Source of the DNA: Pseudoflavonifractor sp. 524-17
GTDB taxonomy: Bacteria > Bacillota > Clostridia > Oscillospirales > Oscillospiraceae
DNA length: 36,295 bases
Direction of reading: 5' to 3'
NCBI RefSeq assembly: GCF_009935845.1
Contig: NZ_QWEK01000035.1
Location: 1-36,295, forward strand
Shown: positions 1 to 8,232 of the stretch, one piece after another
Numbering within the stretch: the stretch's first letter is position 1
How the letters are laid out: each line of letters starts with the position of its first letter
Notes under the pieces: model-generated
Databases searched by the model: none
What the model was told of the DNA's origin: nothing
The model's input: only the letters and a program-made list of their open reading frames with translations
Translations under genes and position numbers: made by a program

Positions 1-195
1 TTGGCCGCAAACGCCAGGCAGAGTGTAGCGCGATTTGACTTGAGTCGCGTGTTGTCTACGGTCTTGACGGCTTACGGAACTGCAGCCGGCAGGGGCGGCT
101 GTATTGAGGGTATGAGAACGTGGCAGATAAACATAGTGGAAGGACATGGAGTGCATGCTGGAGTGGGAGCAGGTTCCGTGGTCCGGGACAAATAA
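1..195 (+). other. Open frame at window edge, possibly the 3' end of an upstream gene
   Basis: The frame is open from the first base to a TAA at 193-195, just before the ribosome site of rfbA. The 64 residues match no family I recognise. It could be the tail of a gene that begins outside the window or non-coding leader of the polysaccharide operon. No promoter stands out here. Confidence 0.15.
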
Positions 196-206
196 AGGAG
201 CGCGCG

Positions 207-1085
207 ATGAAGGGGATTATACTGGCAGGGGGAAGCGGGACGAGGCTTTATCCGCTGACCATGGTGACCAGCAAACAGCTGTTGCCCATTTATGACAAGC
301 CGATGATTTATTACCCATTGTCTACCCTAATGCTGGCAGGAATCCGGGAGATCCTGATTATTTCCACCCCCCAGGATCTGCCCAATTTTGAGCGGCTGTT
401 GGGGGATGGGAGCCAGTTTGGGCTTCAGTTATCCTATCAGATGCAGCCCTCCCCGGACGGCCTGGCCCAGGCGTTTATCCTGGGGGAGAAGTTTGTGGCG
501 GATGACCGGTGTGCCATGATTCTGGGGGACAATATTTTCTACGGCGCCGGTCTCACTGCCCACCTGTATAAGGCGGTGGAGCAGGAGGAGGGGGCCACGG
601 TGTTCGGCTACTATGTGGAGGACCCGGAGCGGTTCGGTGTAGTGGAGCTGGATGGAGAAGGGAGGGCCATCTCCCTGGAGGAGAAGCCTATCCAGCCCAA
701 GTCTAACTATGCGGTGACGGGGCTGTATTTTTATGACCGGAAGGTGTGCGAACGCGCCAAAAGCCTAAAACCCTCGCTGCGCGGGGAGTTGGAGATTACG
801 GATCTGAACCGCATCTATTTGGAGGAGGGCTCCCTGCGTGTGATTACCCTGGGCCGGGGCTATGCCTGGCTGGATACGGGGACGGTGGAATCCCTCAGCG
901 AGGCGTCGGAGTTTGTCCGTGTGATCGAGTCCCGGGAGGGGATCCGGATCTCCGCCCCAGAGGAAATCGCCTACCGGAACGGCTGGATTGACCGGGAGCA
1001 GCTGGAGCAGTCGGCGGCCGTCTACGGCAAATCCCCCTATGGCCAGCACCTGCGCAATGTGGCCGCAGGGAAGTACATTTATTGA
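207..1085 (+). CDS. rfbA: Glucose-1-phosphate thymidylyltransferase RfbA/RmlA
   Basis: This enzyme joins glucose-1-phosphate to dTTP to give dTDP-glucose, the first step of dTDP-rhamnose synthesis in the cytoplasm. The 292-residue protein has the nucleotide-binding signature [11 protein letters not shown] at about residues 8-18, the GDNIFYG metal/substrate motif near 110, and the EEKP and WLDTGT motifs of the sugar nucleotidylyltransferases. Length is normal for the short RmlA form. I chose the ATG at 207 because AAAGGAG lies at 194-200 and the protein then starts at the usual MKGIILAGG. It leads an rfbA-rfbC-rfbB run with short gaps, so it is probably co-transcribed with the glycosyltransferase genes that follow. 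Confidence 0.96.
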   Translation: MKGIILAGGSGTRLYPLTMVTSKQLLPIYDKPMIYYPLSTLMLAGIREILIISTPQDLPNFERLLGDGSQFGLQLSYQMQPSPDGLAQAFILGEKFVADDRCAMILGDNIFYGAGLTAHLYKAVEQEEGATVFGYYVEDPERFGVVELDGEGRAISLEEKPIQPKSNYAVTGLYFYDRKVCERAKSLKPSLRGELEITDLNRIYLEEGSLRVITLGRGYAWLDTGTVESLSEASEFVRVIESREGIRISAPEEIAYRNGWIDREQLEQSAAVYGKSPYGQHLRNVAAGKYIY

Positions 1086-1095
1086 GGGTGAGGAA

Positions 1096-1650
1096 ATGAA
1101 GTTTACCGAGACGGAACTGCCTGGGGTCTACATTATAGAGCCCCAGGTATTTGGGGACCACCGGGGTTTTTTTATGGAGAGCTGGTCCCGGCGGGCCTTT
1201 GAGGCGGCAGGAGCCGACTATGACTTTGTCCAGGACAACCACTCCTCCTCTGCGGTAAAGGGAACCCTGCGGGGTATCCACTTCCAGCGGGGGGACAAGG
1301 CTCAGGCCAAACTGGTCCGGTGCGTGAAAGGGGTAGTGCTGGATGTGGCGGTAGACCTTCGGCCCAGTAGCGCTACCTATAAGAAATGGGTGGGCGTGGA
1401 ACTGAGTGGTGGAAATAAGCGGCAGTTGTTGATCCCCCGTGGCTTTGGTCACGGGTTTCTGACGCTGACGGACGATGTGGAGTTCCTCTATAAAGCCGAT
1501 AATCCCTATGCTCCAGAGGCGGACGGCGGCATCCGCTGGAATGATCCGGATATTGGGGTGGATTGGGGGGTGAAGACCCCTATCCTGTCAGAGAAGGATA
1601 GCAAGTCTCCCTACTTAAAGGATGCCATAACCGGCTTTGAGGAGTGGTAA
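1096..1650 (+). CDS. rfbC: dTDP-4-dehydrorhamnose 3,5-epimerase RfbC/RmlC
   Basis: The product epimerises C3 and C5 of dTDP-4-keto-6-deoxyglucose to give dTDP-4-dehydro-L-rhamnose. It is a small cupin of 184 residues. Visible family marks are DHRGFFMESW at about 21-30, the QDNHSSS stretch, the LRGIHFQ segment with the catalytic histidine, the IPRGFGHGF cupin strand, and the C-terminal IRWNDPDIGVDW typical of RmlC. The start at 1096 has GAGG ten bases upstream, ten bases after the rfbA stop. rfbB follows after a single base, so the two are probably translationally coupled. Confidence 0.95.
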   Translation: MKFTETELPGVYIIEPQVFGDHRGFFMESWSRRAFEAAGADYDFVQDNHSSSAVKGTLRGIHFQRGDKAQAKLVRCVKGVVLDVAVDLRPSSATYKKWVGVELSGGNKRQLLIPRGFGHGFLTLTDDVEFLYKADNPYAPEADGGIRWNDPDIGVDWGVKTPILSEKDSKSPYLKDAITGFEEW

Positions 1651-1651
1651 T

Positions 1652-2671
1652 ATGAAAATTCTGATCACCGGCGGAGCGGGCTTTATTGGTTCTAACTTCA
1701 TTTTCTATATGCGGGAAACCCACCCGGACTATGAACTGGTGTGTCTTGACAAGTTGACCTATGCCGGAAATCTGGAGACCTTGGCCGCTGTCATGGACAA
1801 GCCCAAGTTTACGTTTATCCGGGCGGATATCGCTGGCCGTGATGCTATATATGGCATTTTTGAAACAGAGAAGCCCGATGTGGTAGTAAACTTCGCTGCC
1901 GAGAGTCATGTGGATCGCTCCATTGAAAACCCCAGTATTTTCCTCCAGACAAACGTGCTGGGTACCCAGGTGCTGCTGGATGCCTGCCGGAGGTACGGCG
2001 TGCGGCGGTATCACCAGGTGTCCACCGACGAGGTGTACGGCGATTTGCCCCTGGACAGGCCGGACCTGTTCTTCACCGAGCAAACCCCATTGCATACCTC
2101 TAGCCCTTATTCCGCCTCCAAGGCGTCGGCAGATCTGCTGTGCAATGCCTATCAGAGGACTTATGGCGTACCAATTACCATCTCCCGGTGCTCCAATAAC
2201 TATGGACCCTATCAGTTCCCCGAAAAGTTGATTCCCCTGATGATCGCCAACGCCCTGGCGGACAAGCCACTGCCGGTGTACGGTGAGGGCTTGAACGTGC
2301 GGGATTGGCTGTATGTGGAGGATCACTGCGCGGCCATTGACCTGATTTTGGAGAAGGGCAAGGCGGGGCAGGTCTACAATATCGGCGGCCGCAACGAGAT
2401 GAAAAACATCGACATCGTAAAGCTGATCTGTAAGGCCTTGGACAAACCGGAGAGCCTCATCACTTATGTGACCGACCGAAAGGGCCACGATATGCGCTAC
2501 GCCATCGACCCAGCCTTCATCCATCGAGAGCTTGGCTGGCTGCCGGAGACCAAGTTTGCCGACGGTATCCAAAAGACCATCCGGTGGTACCTGGATAACA
2601 AGTCCTGGTGGGAGAAAATCGTCAGCGGGGAGTACCAGAATTATTATGAGCGGATGTATGGGAACCGGTAA
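1652..2671 (+). CDS. rfbB: dTDP-glucose 4,6-dehydratase RfbB/RmlB
   Basis: The product oxidises and dehydrates dTDP-glucose to dTDP-4-keto-6-deoxyglucose, using tightly bound NAD. The 339-residue short-chain dehydrogenase starts with the Rossmann motif GGAGFIGSNF, carries STDEVYG with the catalytic Asp/Glu pair, and has the YSASK (YxxxK) catalytic motif near residue 160. SRCSNNYGPYQFPEKLIP and NVRDWLYVEDHC are characteristic of RmlB. The ATG at 1652 gives the usual MKILITGGAG start. With RfbA and RfbC it completes three of the four rhamnose enzymes; the fourth, RfbD, is not seen downstream. Confidence 0.96.
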   Translation: MKILITGGAGFIGSNFIFYMRETHPDYELVCLDKLTYAGNLETLAAVMDKPKFTFIRADIAGRDAIYGIFETEKPDVVVNFAAESHVDRSIENPSIFLQTNVLGTQVLLDACRRYGVRRYHQVSTDEVYGDLPLDRPDLFFTEQTPLHTSSPYSASKASADLLCNAYQRTYGVPITISRCSNNYGPYQFPEKLIPLMIANALADKPLPVYGEGLNVRDWLYVEDHCAAIDLILEKGKAGQVYNIGGRNEMKNIDIVKLICKALDKPESLITYVTDRKGHDMRYAIDPAFIHRELGWLPETKFADGIQKTIRWYLDNKSWWEKIVSGEYQNYYERMYGNR

Positions 2672-3605
2672 AAAGGTACAGATCCTGCTCTCTACCTATA
2701 ATGGGGAATGTTACCTGCGGGAACAGCTAGACAGTTTTCTTGCCTTGGATAATTTTCGGGAGTGCAAGGTCCTGATTCGGGATGACGGGTCAACAGATAA
2801 GACCTGGCCCATTCTGAAAGAGTATGGGGACAGGTTTGGTTTTCAGGTGGAACGGGGAGAGCACAAGGGCACGAACGCCAGTTACCAATGGCTTCTGGAG
2901 AACAGCGATCAGATGTGCTGCTTTTTTGCCTTTAGCGATCAGGACGATGTGTGGCTGCCCCCAAAGCTGTCTCATGCGATAGAGGAGCTGGAACGGCTAC
3001 CACAAGAGAAATCATTGCTTTATGCCTCTCGTTCAAAAATTACAGATGGAAGGCTCCGTCCCACAGGGGATTCCTGCAATCCAACCAGGGGAGTTTCCTT
3101 TTATAACGCAATGGTACAGAATGTGCTGCCAGGCCATACCCAGGTGTTCAATGCCAAGTTGCGGGATGATTTATGCAGACATGGCATCCTGAAAGCCCAT
3201 GTGGTGGACTGGTGGGTATATTTAGTGGCTGCGGCCAGAGGGCAGATCCGTTTTTCTCAGACTTGCGATGTCCTTCACCGGCAACACGGTAATAATGCTG
3301 TAGGTTACAAATTAGGCACTCTTGCCGGCATCCAAAGGAAGCTGGAGTATATTTTGCAGGGGAAAGGGAATGCCATCTCTCAGCAGCTGCATTCCTTTTC
3401 ACAGATATATGATGGAGAGCTTCCTGAAGAATACCAGCAGGAACTGACAAACTATCTGAAGGGGCTTGGCAGCCTTTCTAAACGGCTTGGTTATCTGCGG
3501 AAAAGCCGGGTCTACCGACAGGAAAAGAGTGAGGATTGGAAATTCCGGCTGCTGTACGCGATGGGGAAATATGACCTTGAGCAGACGGGGGAGTGCGGAT
3601 CGTGA
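2658..3605 (+). CDS. GT2 glycosyltransferase, probably rhamnosyltransferase-like
   Basis: This is a cytoplasmic inverting glycosyltransferase of about 315 residues with a GT-A fold. The N-terminus ILLSTYNGECYLREQLDS, the RDDGSTDKT nucleotide-binding segment and FSDQDDVWLPPKL (DxD-type metal site) are clear GT2 marks. The later HRQHGNNAVG motif is common in GT2 enzymes annotated as rhamnosyltransferases, which suits the upstream rfbACB genes; the donor is inference. The gene overlaps the end of rfbB by 14 bases. The ATG at 2658 is preferred over the in-frame ATG at 2646. The C-terminal 80 residues are helical and basic. Confidence 0.87.
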   Translation: MGTGKKVQILLSTYNGECYLREQLDSFLALDNFRECKVLIRDDGSTDKTWPILKEYGDRFGFQVERGEHKGTNASYQWLLENSDQMCCFFAFSDQDDVWLPPKLSHAIEELERLPQEKSLLYASRSKITDGRLRPTGDSCNPTRGVSFYNAMVQNVLPGHTQVFNAKLRDDLCRHGILKAHVVDWWVYLVAAARGQIRFSQTCDVLHRQHGNNAVGYKLGTLAGIQRKLEYILQGKGNAISQQLHSFSQIYDGELPEEYQQELTNYLKGLGSLSKRLGYLRKSRVYRQEKSEDWKFRLLYAMGKYDLEQTGECGS

Positions 3606-4777
3606 CAAAAATTTTAGTGGAATGTCCGCAGAAGATCGCCTCTGTAAGAGTAGGAGTATTGGAACCGCTAAAGCTAGTGGAAGAGGCCGGCCTTTGCCAG
3701 GTGCGGTATCGGGATACAAAAGATATCACAAAAAAAGAAATCCTCTGGTGCGATGTGCTGGTTTGTGTGCGGGGATGTGAGTATCCCACGCTGCGTATTG
3801 TCCAGGCGGCAAAGGCTTCCGGGCGATTTTTGGCTTACTTTTTGGATGATGATCTTTTGAATATTCCTGACGGAAACGCCTCTTCCAACTATTATCGGGA
3901 TAACAAGATAAAAGTAAACCTCACGAAAATTTTGGAACTATGTGATGTGTTGTGGACGGTCAACCATCAGATTGTTTTCAAATATGGACAGTATGTTTCA
4001 CGCTCTGCGTTGCTGCGTGTTCCGGCGACGATTCGCCGCCAACCTCCGGAGAAGTTTGAGCAGATCCATATCCTCTATGCCGGTTCCGCGGATCACAGCG
4101 GGTTAGTCCGGGAACTCCTGGCCCCCGCTGTTCAAAAAATTTTGGAGGAATATGGACAGCGGGTGGACTTTACCTTCATTGGGGCAGATCCGAATCTGCG
4201 GCATACAGAGGGCGTTCAGTACTATCCCTATTTTGAATCCTACGATGAGTATCAGGAAACCGTCCTTGCTGGCAACTTCTCCATTGGGCTGGCCCCTGTA
4301 TATGACACTCCTTTTTATGCCTGTAAGTACTATAACAAATTTATAGAGTATTCCAGCTGCGGAATCGCCGGTATTTACTCCAATTATGAGCCTTATCAAG
4401 AAGTGGTAACACAGGGAGAAAACGGGATGATGTGTGAAAACACAGTGGAAAGCTGGTATCTGGCAATAAAGCAGATGGTAGATTCCCCTCAGGACGTTCA
4501 GAAAATGGCGTATGCCGGGGCAAAAATTCTGGAAACACAGTTTACCTATCGGGCCGTGGCCAAATTGCTGAAGGAGCAAATACCAGAGGTGCTCTCCTTC
4601 CAGGGACCTCTGATTTCTGAAAAGGACATCAGCTTACCTCCTATGAGGCTGCTTTTCTATCAAGAAAGAATCCGGTTACTTTGCAGGATGTATGGGCTGC
4701 TCGCTGTCTTTGTAATTCCACTGAAAGCAATTAAAAAGATTTTCAAAACCATCGGGAAGAAATTGAGGGGCAAGTGA
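3602..4777 (+). CDS. CgeB/GT4-like glycosyltransferase
   Basis: A protein of about 391 residues that resembles the glycosyl transferase-like proteins of the CgeB/YkvP group and GT-B enzymes. The C-terminal half has HILYAGSADHSGL (start of the second Rossmann domain), YNKFIEYSSCGIAGIYS and PYQEVVTQGENGMM, which together form the usual donor-binding region of retaining GT-B enzymes. FLDDDLLNIP around residue 80 matches MIDDNWMSIA in the large transferase encoded at 6319-8232, so the two share a related domain. The GTG at 3602 overlaps the previous stop as GTGA, with GGGGGAG eight bases upstream. Acceptor and donor cannot be told. Confidence 0.8.
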   Translation: MTKILVECPQKIASVRVGVLEPLKLVEEAGLCQVRYRDTKDITKKEILWCDVLVCVRGCEYPTLRIVQAAKASGRFLAYFLDDDLLNIPDGNASSNYYRDNKIKVNLTKILELCDVLWTVNHQIVFKYGQYVSRSALLRVPATIRRQPPEKFEQIHILYAGSADHSGLVRELLAPAVQKILEEYGQRVDFTFIGADPNLRHTEGVQYYPYFESYDEYQETVLAGNFSIGLAPVYDTPFYACKYYNKFIEYSSCGIAGIYSNYEPYQEVVTQGENGMMCENTVESWYLAIKQMVDSPQDVQKMAYAGAKILETQFTYRAVAKLLKEQIPEVLSFQGPLISEKDISLPPMRLLFYQERIRLLCRMYGLLAVFVIPLKAIKKIFKTIGKKLRGK

Positions 4778-4778
4778 C

Positions 4779-5564
4779 ATGCTAAAAGAATATTTTCAGG
4801 GGATTTGGAGAGACCGGTTTATCTTGGCTAGTCTTGTCAATACAGATCTGCAAAAAAAGTATCGCCGCTCCAAATTGGGGGTTGCTTGGGCAATTTTAAC
4901 GCCGCTAGGACTTTCGATTATTATGGGAAGCGTATATGGGATCCTTTTTGGGGTGGATGTTAAAGAGTTTATCCCTTTTCTTTTTGCTGGCCTCAACCCT
5001 TGGCAATTTATAAGCGGTTCAGCAGATGGAGGAACAGGGGCCTTTCTTGGCGCGGAAGGCTACTTAAAACAAACAACAGTCAATGCACAAATATTTCCGA
5101 TCCGAACGGTAATAGTTAATTTCATCAATTTATTATACAGCATATTGGCCTTTTTTACACTATATCTTTTTTTAGACCCGCTGGTCTTTTCGGCAGAAAT
5201 GCTGCTGTGCGTACCTGGGCTTATCGTGCTATTTCTATTTGCCTTGGGATTGGCGAACTTTTCGTCTGTTATTAATTTAGATATAAGGGATTTTCAACCA
5301 TTTCAGACATTGCTTTTGCAGGGAATCTTTTATGCAACTCCCATTGTCTATCAAGCAAGTATGCTGAAAGAAAAGGGGGTTGAACTGCTGTACCAGGCGA
5401 ATCCGTTTTATTACTTGCTCGAGATTGTCCGTACACCCATGCAAGGGAGCAGTGTTCCCCCATTGGAGGTCTGGTTGTCTGCGGCGGTAATATCGTTGAT
5501 TACATTTTTTGGAAGCATCTACTTTTTAATGAAACGAAGAAGTAAGATTGTTTTTAAGCTGTAA
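4779..5564 (+). CDS. ABC-2 type polysaccharide exporter permease (Wzm/TagG-like)
   Basis: A 261-residue membrane protein that would form the channel through which a lipid-linked glycan crosses the cytoplasmic membrane. It shows the ABC-2 pattern: a basic N-terminus with KKYRRSKLGVAWAILTPL, then about six hydrophobic segments at roughly 30-55, 60-85, 105-135, 145-170, 178-198 and 230-250, ending in KRRSKIVFKL. The NPWQFISGS and NPFYYLLEIVRTP segments are typical of TagG/Wzm. The ATG follows the previous stop directly with GAGGGG upstream, and the ATPase gene follows at once, so the pair is one transporter. Confidence 0.9.
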   Translation: MLKEYFQGIWRDRFILASLVNTDLQKKYRRSKLGVAWAILTPLGLSIIMGSVYGILFGVDVKEFIPFLFAGLNPWQFISGSADGGTGAFLGAEGYLKQTTVNAQIFPIRTVIVNFINLLYSILAFFTLYLFLDPLVFSAEMLLCVPGLIVLFLFALGLANFSSVINLDIRDFQPFQTLLLQGIFYATPIVYQASMLKEKGVELLYQANPFYYLLEIVRTPMQGSSVPPLEVWLSAAVISLITFFGSIYFLMKRRSKIVFKL

Positions 5565-5574
5565 AGGGGCATAA

Positions 5575-6306
5575 ATGAGCATTATTCAATTGGAAGATCT
5601 GAATCTGATATTCCAGATCCAGCGAGAAAAACGGATCAAAGATATCCTGATTCCAGGCAGCAGAAAATTTAATGATTTTCATCAGGATGGAACAGTCCAT
5701 GCTTTGAATTGCCTGAATTTGACAGTGCGAGATGGGGAGCGCCTGGCTGTAATTGGCCATAATGGAGCAGGAAAATCTACACTGCTAAAGTTGGTTGCTG
5801 GAATCTATGCGCCTACCAATGGAAAACGAATAGTGGATGGGAAAATTTCCAGTATGTTTGAGCTGGCAACTGGTTTTGAAATGGAAAGTAGCGGATGGGA
5901 TAATATCTACCTTCGCGGGCTTATGCTTGGGGACAGTCCGGAAGGTATTAAAAGTAAAATGCTGGAGATCGCAGCATTTTCAGAGCTGGGGGATTTTTTG
6001 AATATGCCAGTTAAATATTATTCATCCGGTATGTTTGTGCGCTTAGCCTTTTCGGTTTCCACTGCCGTCCGGCCCGATATCCTTCTTCTGGATGAGGTGG
6101 TGGCCGCGGGTGACGCCGCCTTTTTGCAGAAAGCCAATAAACGGATGCACGAGATGGTAGATATTTCAAAAATAATGGTTTTGGTGACGCACAGCATGGG
6201 GGCGGCGGTAGAGATGTGTAATCGCTGTATTTGGATGGAACGTGGAGAGATTTTAATGGATGGCCCTCCCCAAGAGGTGACAAAGGCGTATTTAAACAAT
6301 ATATAG
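5575..6306 (+). CDS. ABC polysaccharide exporter ATPase (Wzt/TagH-like)
   Basis: A 243-residue ATPase that powers the neighbouring permease. Walker A is GHNGAGKST at 61-68, the signature region is YYSSGMFVRLAFS at about 148-160 (the SSGM form common in Wzt and TagH), Walker B is ILLLDEV at 169-175, and the switch histidine is in VTHSM near 206. The N-terminal 45 residues before the core are typical of this subfamily. It ends soon after the ATPase fold and lacks the C-terminal carbohydrate-binding domain found in longer Wzt proteins, so chain-end recognition by this subunit is not expected. A GGGG ribosome site precedes the ATG. Confidence 0.92.
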   Translation: MSIIQLEDLNLIFQIQREKRIKDILIPGSRKFNDFHQDGTVHALNCLNLTVRDGERLAVIGHNGAGKSTLLKLVAGIYAPTNGKRIVDGKISSMFELATGFEMESSGWDNIYLRGLMLGDSPEGIKSKMLEIAAFSELGDFLNMPVKYYSSGMFVRLAFSVSTAVRPDILLLDEVVAAGDAAFLQKANKRMHEMVDISKIMVLVTHSMGAAVEMCNRCIWMERGEILMDGPPQEVTKAYLNNI

Positions 6307-6318
6307 GAGAAGATTGCA

Positions 6319-8232
6319 ATGGATGAGACAGAGAAGAGATTGACATTAGTTACATTGTTACTGGGCAGGTATGATCGTCAGGTCATCGAACTTGACAAAA
6401 GATTGCGGGAGTGTTCCAGGCTGCAAAAAACAGTAAATGTCATACTCGTGGCTGACAGCGACCAGTGGTTTGCCGCACCTCAGCTTCAAATGTTCCGCAT
6501 ATTGAATCCAGACGTGTTGGTTTTATGTTGTCCGCAAAATCGTACTTTACCGGCTCAGGCAATGTCTATGGCCTTGGAACAGGTACGGACAGAGTATGTC
6601 ATGTTTTCCTTGCTGGGCGATCCAGCATCGGAGCGGCTGGACTTTTTCCGTGAATGGTGGAGAGTTCTTCCCAAAAAGGAAAAATTCAAAAACGGCTCAG
6701 TAAAGGAAGAACGCCGATTCGCCTTTTATTTAGGCCCGTATAACCCGTCTGCGATGGAAGAATGTGATTGCACGCCGCTGAATGCCTATGGATGGGTTCA
6801 GACCTCTCGGATCGGATTGGGAGTTGGGGCTTTTGTTGTTCCCACAGATTTTCTGCGGGATATAGGAGGATTTGATGAGAATCCTTTGCTGCAAACAGAG
6901 ATCGAACGCTGGTATGCTTTGGCGGTTACGACACGGTGCAATTTGATCAACGTTGGACAGGATACCCTGCGGGTTCAGAGACTGGCGGAATATCCCCTAG
7001 GAGGCGGAGTCTCAATGCCAGAGGATCTGGCCATTCGCTATGCCACCTACTGTCAGGGGATTGCCGCCGCAAAACGAACGCCAGATCAGTGTGCCTGGGA
7101 TTTTTATATTGATTTGAACGATGAGGAGAGAGCAATCTATCAGGCAATCAGCGGCATTTCCTGCGGTGAACGGAAGAAGGAAGTGCGGGTGCCTTATAAA
7201 ATTCTGGTAGTGGGCGGCTACTGGGAATATCACCATAACCAGATATGCTTTTTTAATTATTTGGAGCGTTTGTATGGGACAGGCTTTGCCACTTACCGTA
7301 GTGTATTGGAGCACACTGTGGCACCTAATCTTGCGTTGGGATATGATCTTGTAATTTTTACCCGCTGTCGGAGTAAGCAAGCGCTGGAAATGATGCGCCT
7401 ATGCAGCAAAAAGGATATTCCCACAATATACATGATTGATGACAACTGGATGTCCATTGCCGCGGATCATCCCAAGGAAGGGGCAATTTTTGTTCCGGGA
7501 AATGAAAATTATGACAATTTTATTGATGCGTTAGGCCTGTGCAAGGCCACATGGTTGTTTAATGATATACTCCGGGAGGATGTACTGCCCTATACCCGCT
7601 GTGTTAAAAAATTTCAAATCAGCGTAGATCCCAGGAGTTTTGTGGCAGACAGGCCGCGTAAGCGTGGAGACGATAAGCTGTATATTGGATATTCCGGCAG
7701 CCTTCGGTACGATGACACAGCGTTTCGGGCCTTAGCTAGATATGCAAGACGGCACAAGAACATTCGGGTTATCCTGGTAGGGATATTGGATGAAAAGCAG
7801 GAACAGCTTTTCAAAGGGATTGATACGATTCGGATTGGTTTTACCAGCTATTCTGAATATGCCCATAATATTGCCCGTTTACAGCCGGATCTTTTGATTG
7901 CTCCGCTGTTGGACACAAGGTTTTATCATTCAAAGTGCTATAACAAATACATAGAGAGCGGTATAGTGGGCGCTGCCTGCATTTATTCCAAAGAACGTCC
8001 CTATACAGACGTGGTCGAGGACGGAGTTAACGGCTACCTTTTGGAGGATGAGACGGAGGAAGGGTGGTACCGTAAGCTGACAGAGGTTCTGAAGGATATA
8101 CCGTCTTTGCGGAGGGTTCAGAAAGCGGCACAAAAGGATGTATTGGATCATCACTCCGTTGACACGGTTCTAGGGCTGTTTATTCAAAAACTCTGTTCCG
8201 TGATAGAGGAGGCTGAGCCAGAAGATGATTAA
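6319..8232 (+). CDS. Large two-domain glycosyltransferase
   Basis: A protein of 637 residues with two parts. Residues 1-280 look like a GT2/GT-A type transferase region: TLVTLLLGRYDRQ at the start, LADSD-like patches, and a GGFDENPLLQTEIERW segment typical of the acceptor-side loop of GT2 enzymes. Residues 290-625 form a CgeB/GT4-like unit with KILVVGGYWEYHHNQ, MIDDNWMSIA, LYIGYSGSLRYDD, YNKYIESGIVGAACIYS and PYTDVVEDGVNGYLLED. The second part is related to the protein encoded at 3602-4777. It probably adds two sugars or one repeated motif to the glycan. The ATG at 6319 has AGGAGA upstream. Specificity is unknown. Confidence 0.8.
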   Translation: MDETEKRLTLVTLLLGRYDRQVIELDKRLRECSRLQKTVNVILVADSDQWFAAPQLQMFRILNPDVLVLCCPQNRTLPAQAMSMALEQVRTEYVMFSLLGDPASERLDFFREWWRVLPKKEKFKNGSVKEERRFAFYLGPYNPSAMEECDCTPLNAYGWVQTSRIGLGVGAFVVPTDFLRDIGGFDENPLLQTEIERWYALAVTTRCNLINVGQDTLRVQRLAEYPLGGGVSMPEDLAIRYATYCQGIAAAKRTPDQCAWDFYIDLNDEERAIYQAISGISCGERKKEVRVPYKILVVGGYWEYHHNQICFFNYLERLYGTGFATYRSVLEHTVAPNLALGYDLVIFTRCRSKQALEMMRLCSKKDIPTIYMIDDNWMSIAADHPKEGAIFVPGNENYDNFIDALGLCKATWLFNDILREDVLPYTRCVKKFQISVDPRSFVADRPRKRGDDKLYIGYSGSLRYDDTAFRALARYARRHKNIRVILVGILDEKQEQLFKGIDTIRIGFTSYSEYAHNIARLQPDLLIAPLLDTRFYHSKCYNKYIESGIVGAACIYSKERPYTDVVEDGVNGYLLEDETEEGWYRKLTEVLKDIPSLRRVQKAAQKDVLDHHSVDTVLGLFIQKLCSVIEEAEPEDD

